In this document: positions 22,083 through 22,711 of the stretch, piece after piece
Layout: each line of letters opens with the position of its first letter
Position numbering within the stretch: the first letter of the stretch is position 1
Assembly: GCA_036390175.1 (NCBI GenBank)
Contig: DASWCG010000224.1
Span: forward strand, 1 to 22,711
DNA: 22,711 nucleotides
Reading direction: 5' to 3'
DNA from: DASQHY01 sp036390175
GTDB lineage: Bacteria; Acidobacteriota; Terriglobia; Acidiferrales; UBA7541
Position numbers and translations under genes: made by a program
Notes under the pieces: generated by a model
Database searches by the model: none
The model's input: the letters and a program-made list of their open reading frames with translations, nothing else
What the model was told of the DNA's origin: nothing

Positions 22083-22495
22083 TTATCGAGTTTTGAAGGG
22101 ATTGATGAACTCCGCGCCGAGAGCGGCAAAGTCGCTTTCATTTCGTGTGGCTACTTTGAGTCCGTGGACGCGGGCGGCGGCTGCAATCATGGCGTCCTCG
22201 AGGAGATGCTCGGCCTTTCCTTCCATCAACCGCACCCATTCGCGGAAGCAGGAAGCGTCCATCGGCAGGACGTTGTAGGAAGCCTCCAGTTGATCCAGCC
22301 AGGACTCGATCGCAAGGGCCTTAGCTGTATCCTGCTTTCGAGTTTGTTGGATGCCCCTTTGCAATTCTCCACGGTGACAGCCGAGATATACACCTGGTCC
22401 TCCCGCAATCCGGCGATCCAGGCAAGGACGCCTCCGTGTGGCTTGGGTTTGCGAAGTTCGGAGACAACGTTGGTGTCGAGCAGAAACCGGGTCAC
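22083..22495 (-). pseudogene. vapC: VapC-like PIN-domain toxin, split by a frameshift
   Basis: The N-terminal part reads TRFLLDTNVVSELRKPKP, the PIN-domain start with its first catalytic Asp, and continues to YISAVTV. The frame then changes, and ELQRGIQQTRKQDTAKALAI and LLEDAMIAAAARVHGLKVAT follow in another frame, with the remaining acidic residues. One G is missing in the stretch corresponding to 22369-22374 (GTGGAG where GTGGGAG is expected). With it restored the product is 137 residues, the normal size. VapC toxins are RNases held inactive by their antitoxin. The GTG start overlaps the antitoxin TGA by 4 nt. As written, the toxin is inactive unless the base is a sequencing loss. Confidence 0.85.
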
Positions 22496-22711
22496 TTGAA
22501 TTCCACCGGGGGACGCCGCTGGAACGCGCGGCGTTCCGGGGTAAGATTCTTGAAGCGGGGCCCCGGCGCGAGAAGCAGGGCTTTCAGACTCGGGCGAGAA
22601 GACTGCTTCAATCGCCGCCAATCATCAATGGGGACAAGGACGGCAGTCTCTACGCCGCGGCGCGTCACAATCTGCGGGCCCTTCTTGAGGGCGGCGTTGA
22701 GGAATTCGGTA
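22492..22711 (-). CDS. Phd/YefM-type antitoxin, N-terminus beyond window
   Basis: Seventy-two codons read without a stop from the right window edge to TGA at 22494-22492. The visible part, EFLNAALKKGPQIVTRRGVE then TAVLVPIDDWRRLKQ, is the second half of the Phd/YefM DNA-binding domain. A basic and Pro-rich tail follows that would wrap the toxin. The expected first 12 or so residues (a KxWQLQEAK-type start) lie outside the window. The stop overlaps the toxin start (GTGA), the usual coupled arrangement. The antitoxin normally binds its own promoter and neutralises the PIN toxin. Confidence 0.8.
   Translation of the reverse strand, partial: TEFLNAALKKGPQIVTRRGVETAVLVPIDDWRRLKQSSRPSLKALLLAPGPRFKNLTPERRAFQRRPPVEFK

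Overview
This 22.7 kb window reads as chromosomal DNA of an Acidobacteriota-like bacterium. That placement is an inference from gene content: a very large Oar-type TonB-dependent receptor with an N-terminal carboxypeptidase-regulatory domain, a TPR lipoprotein-like partner with a similar domain, a BshB1-type bacillithiol deacetylase, tandem DUF507 genes and a homodimeric pyruvate dehydrogenase E1. GC content is high and most genes have clear GGAGG-type ribosome binding sites. There is no phage, plasmid, integron or CRISPR signature. It looks like a mosaic of short housekeeping operons with accessory and decaying sequence concentrated at about 12.6-13.8 kb and from 19.3 kb to the right end.

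Layout. 1-173: tRNA-Val(TAC) and tRNA-Asp(GTC) in tandem on the minus strand, with a good sigma70-type promoter. 285-949: two DUF507 genes (+) ending at a bidirectional terminator. 1028-2125: secreted M48 metalloprotease (-). 2361-2582: small unknown protein (+), tail to tail with bshB1-like deacetylase (2585-3307, -). 3519-4514: exported TPR protein (+), converging on a 1336-residue TonB-dependent receptor (4627-8637, -) with a 13-bp terminator hairpin between them. 9029-11710: aceE (+), with two ACAC/GTGT palindromes upstream. It is followed by an unknown secreted protein (11745-12551) and two tandem SRPBCC genes, the second frameshifted (13131-13603). Its stop overlaps the start of an SDR gene of which only about 30 codons remain, ended by a REP-like repeat. 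13806-15025: MutT-type Nudix hydrolase overlapping a BtuF-like corrinoid-binding protein (-). 15207-16244: exported acetamidase/formamidase (+). 16337-16693: IscU/NifU-like scaffold (+). 16719-18142: xdhC-mocA molybdenum-cofactor pair (-). 18273-19301: MDR-family oxidoreductase (+).

From 19302 to 20104 there is no convincing gene. The stretch holds a purine-rich hexanucleotide tract, five degenerate copies of a roughly 40-bp repeat, a short palindrome and, at its right end, the terminator of the next gene. 20105-21772 (-) is a secreted LVIVD-repeat beta-propeller protein. The right edge holds a second REP-like copy and a vapBC-type toxin-antitoxin locus (-). Its toxin is split by a one-base frameshift and its antitoxin runs off the window.

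Nothing here amounts to a complete new defence or mobile system. The items most worth a second look are the five-copy repeat array at 19.4-19.66 kb, the eroded SRPBCC/SRPBCC/SDR cluster cut by a repeat, two genes each broken by a single missing base (real decay or assembly error), an IscU-like protein lacking the third ligand cysteine, and the palindromes upstream of aceE.
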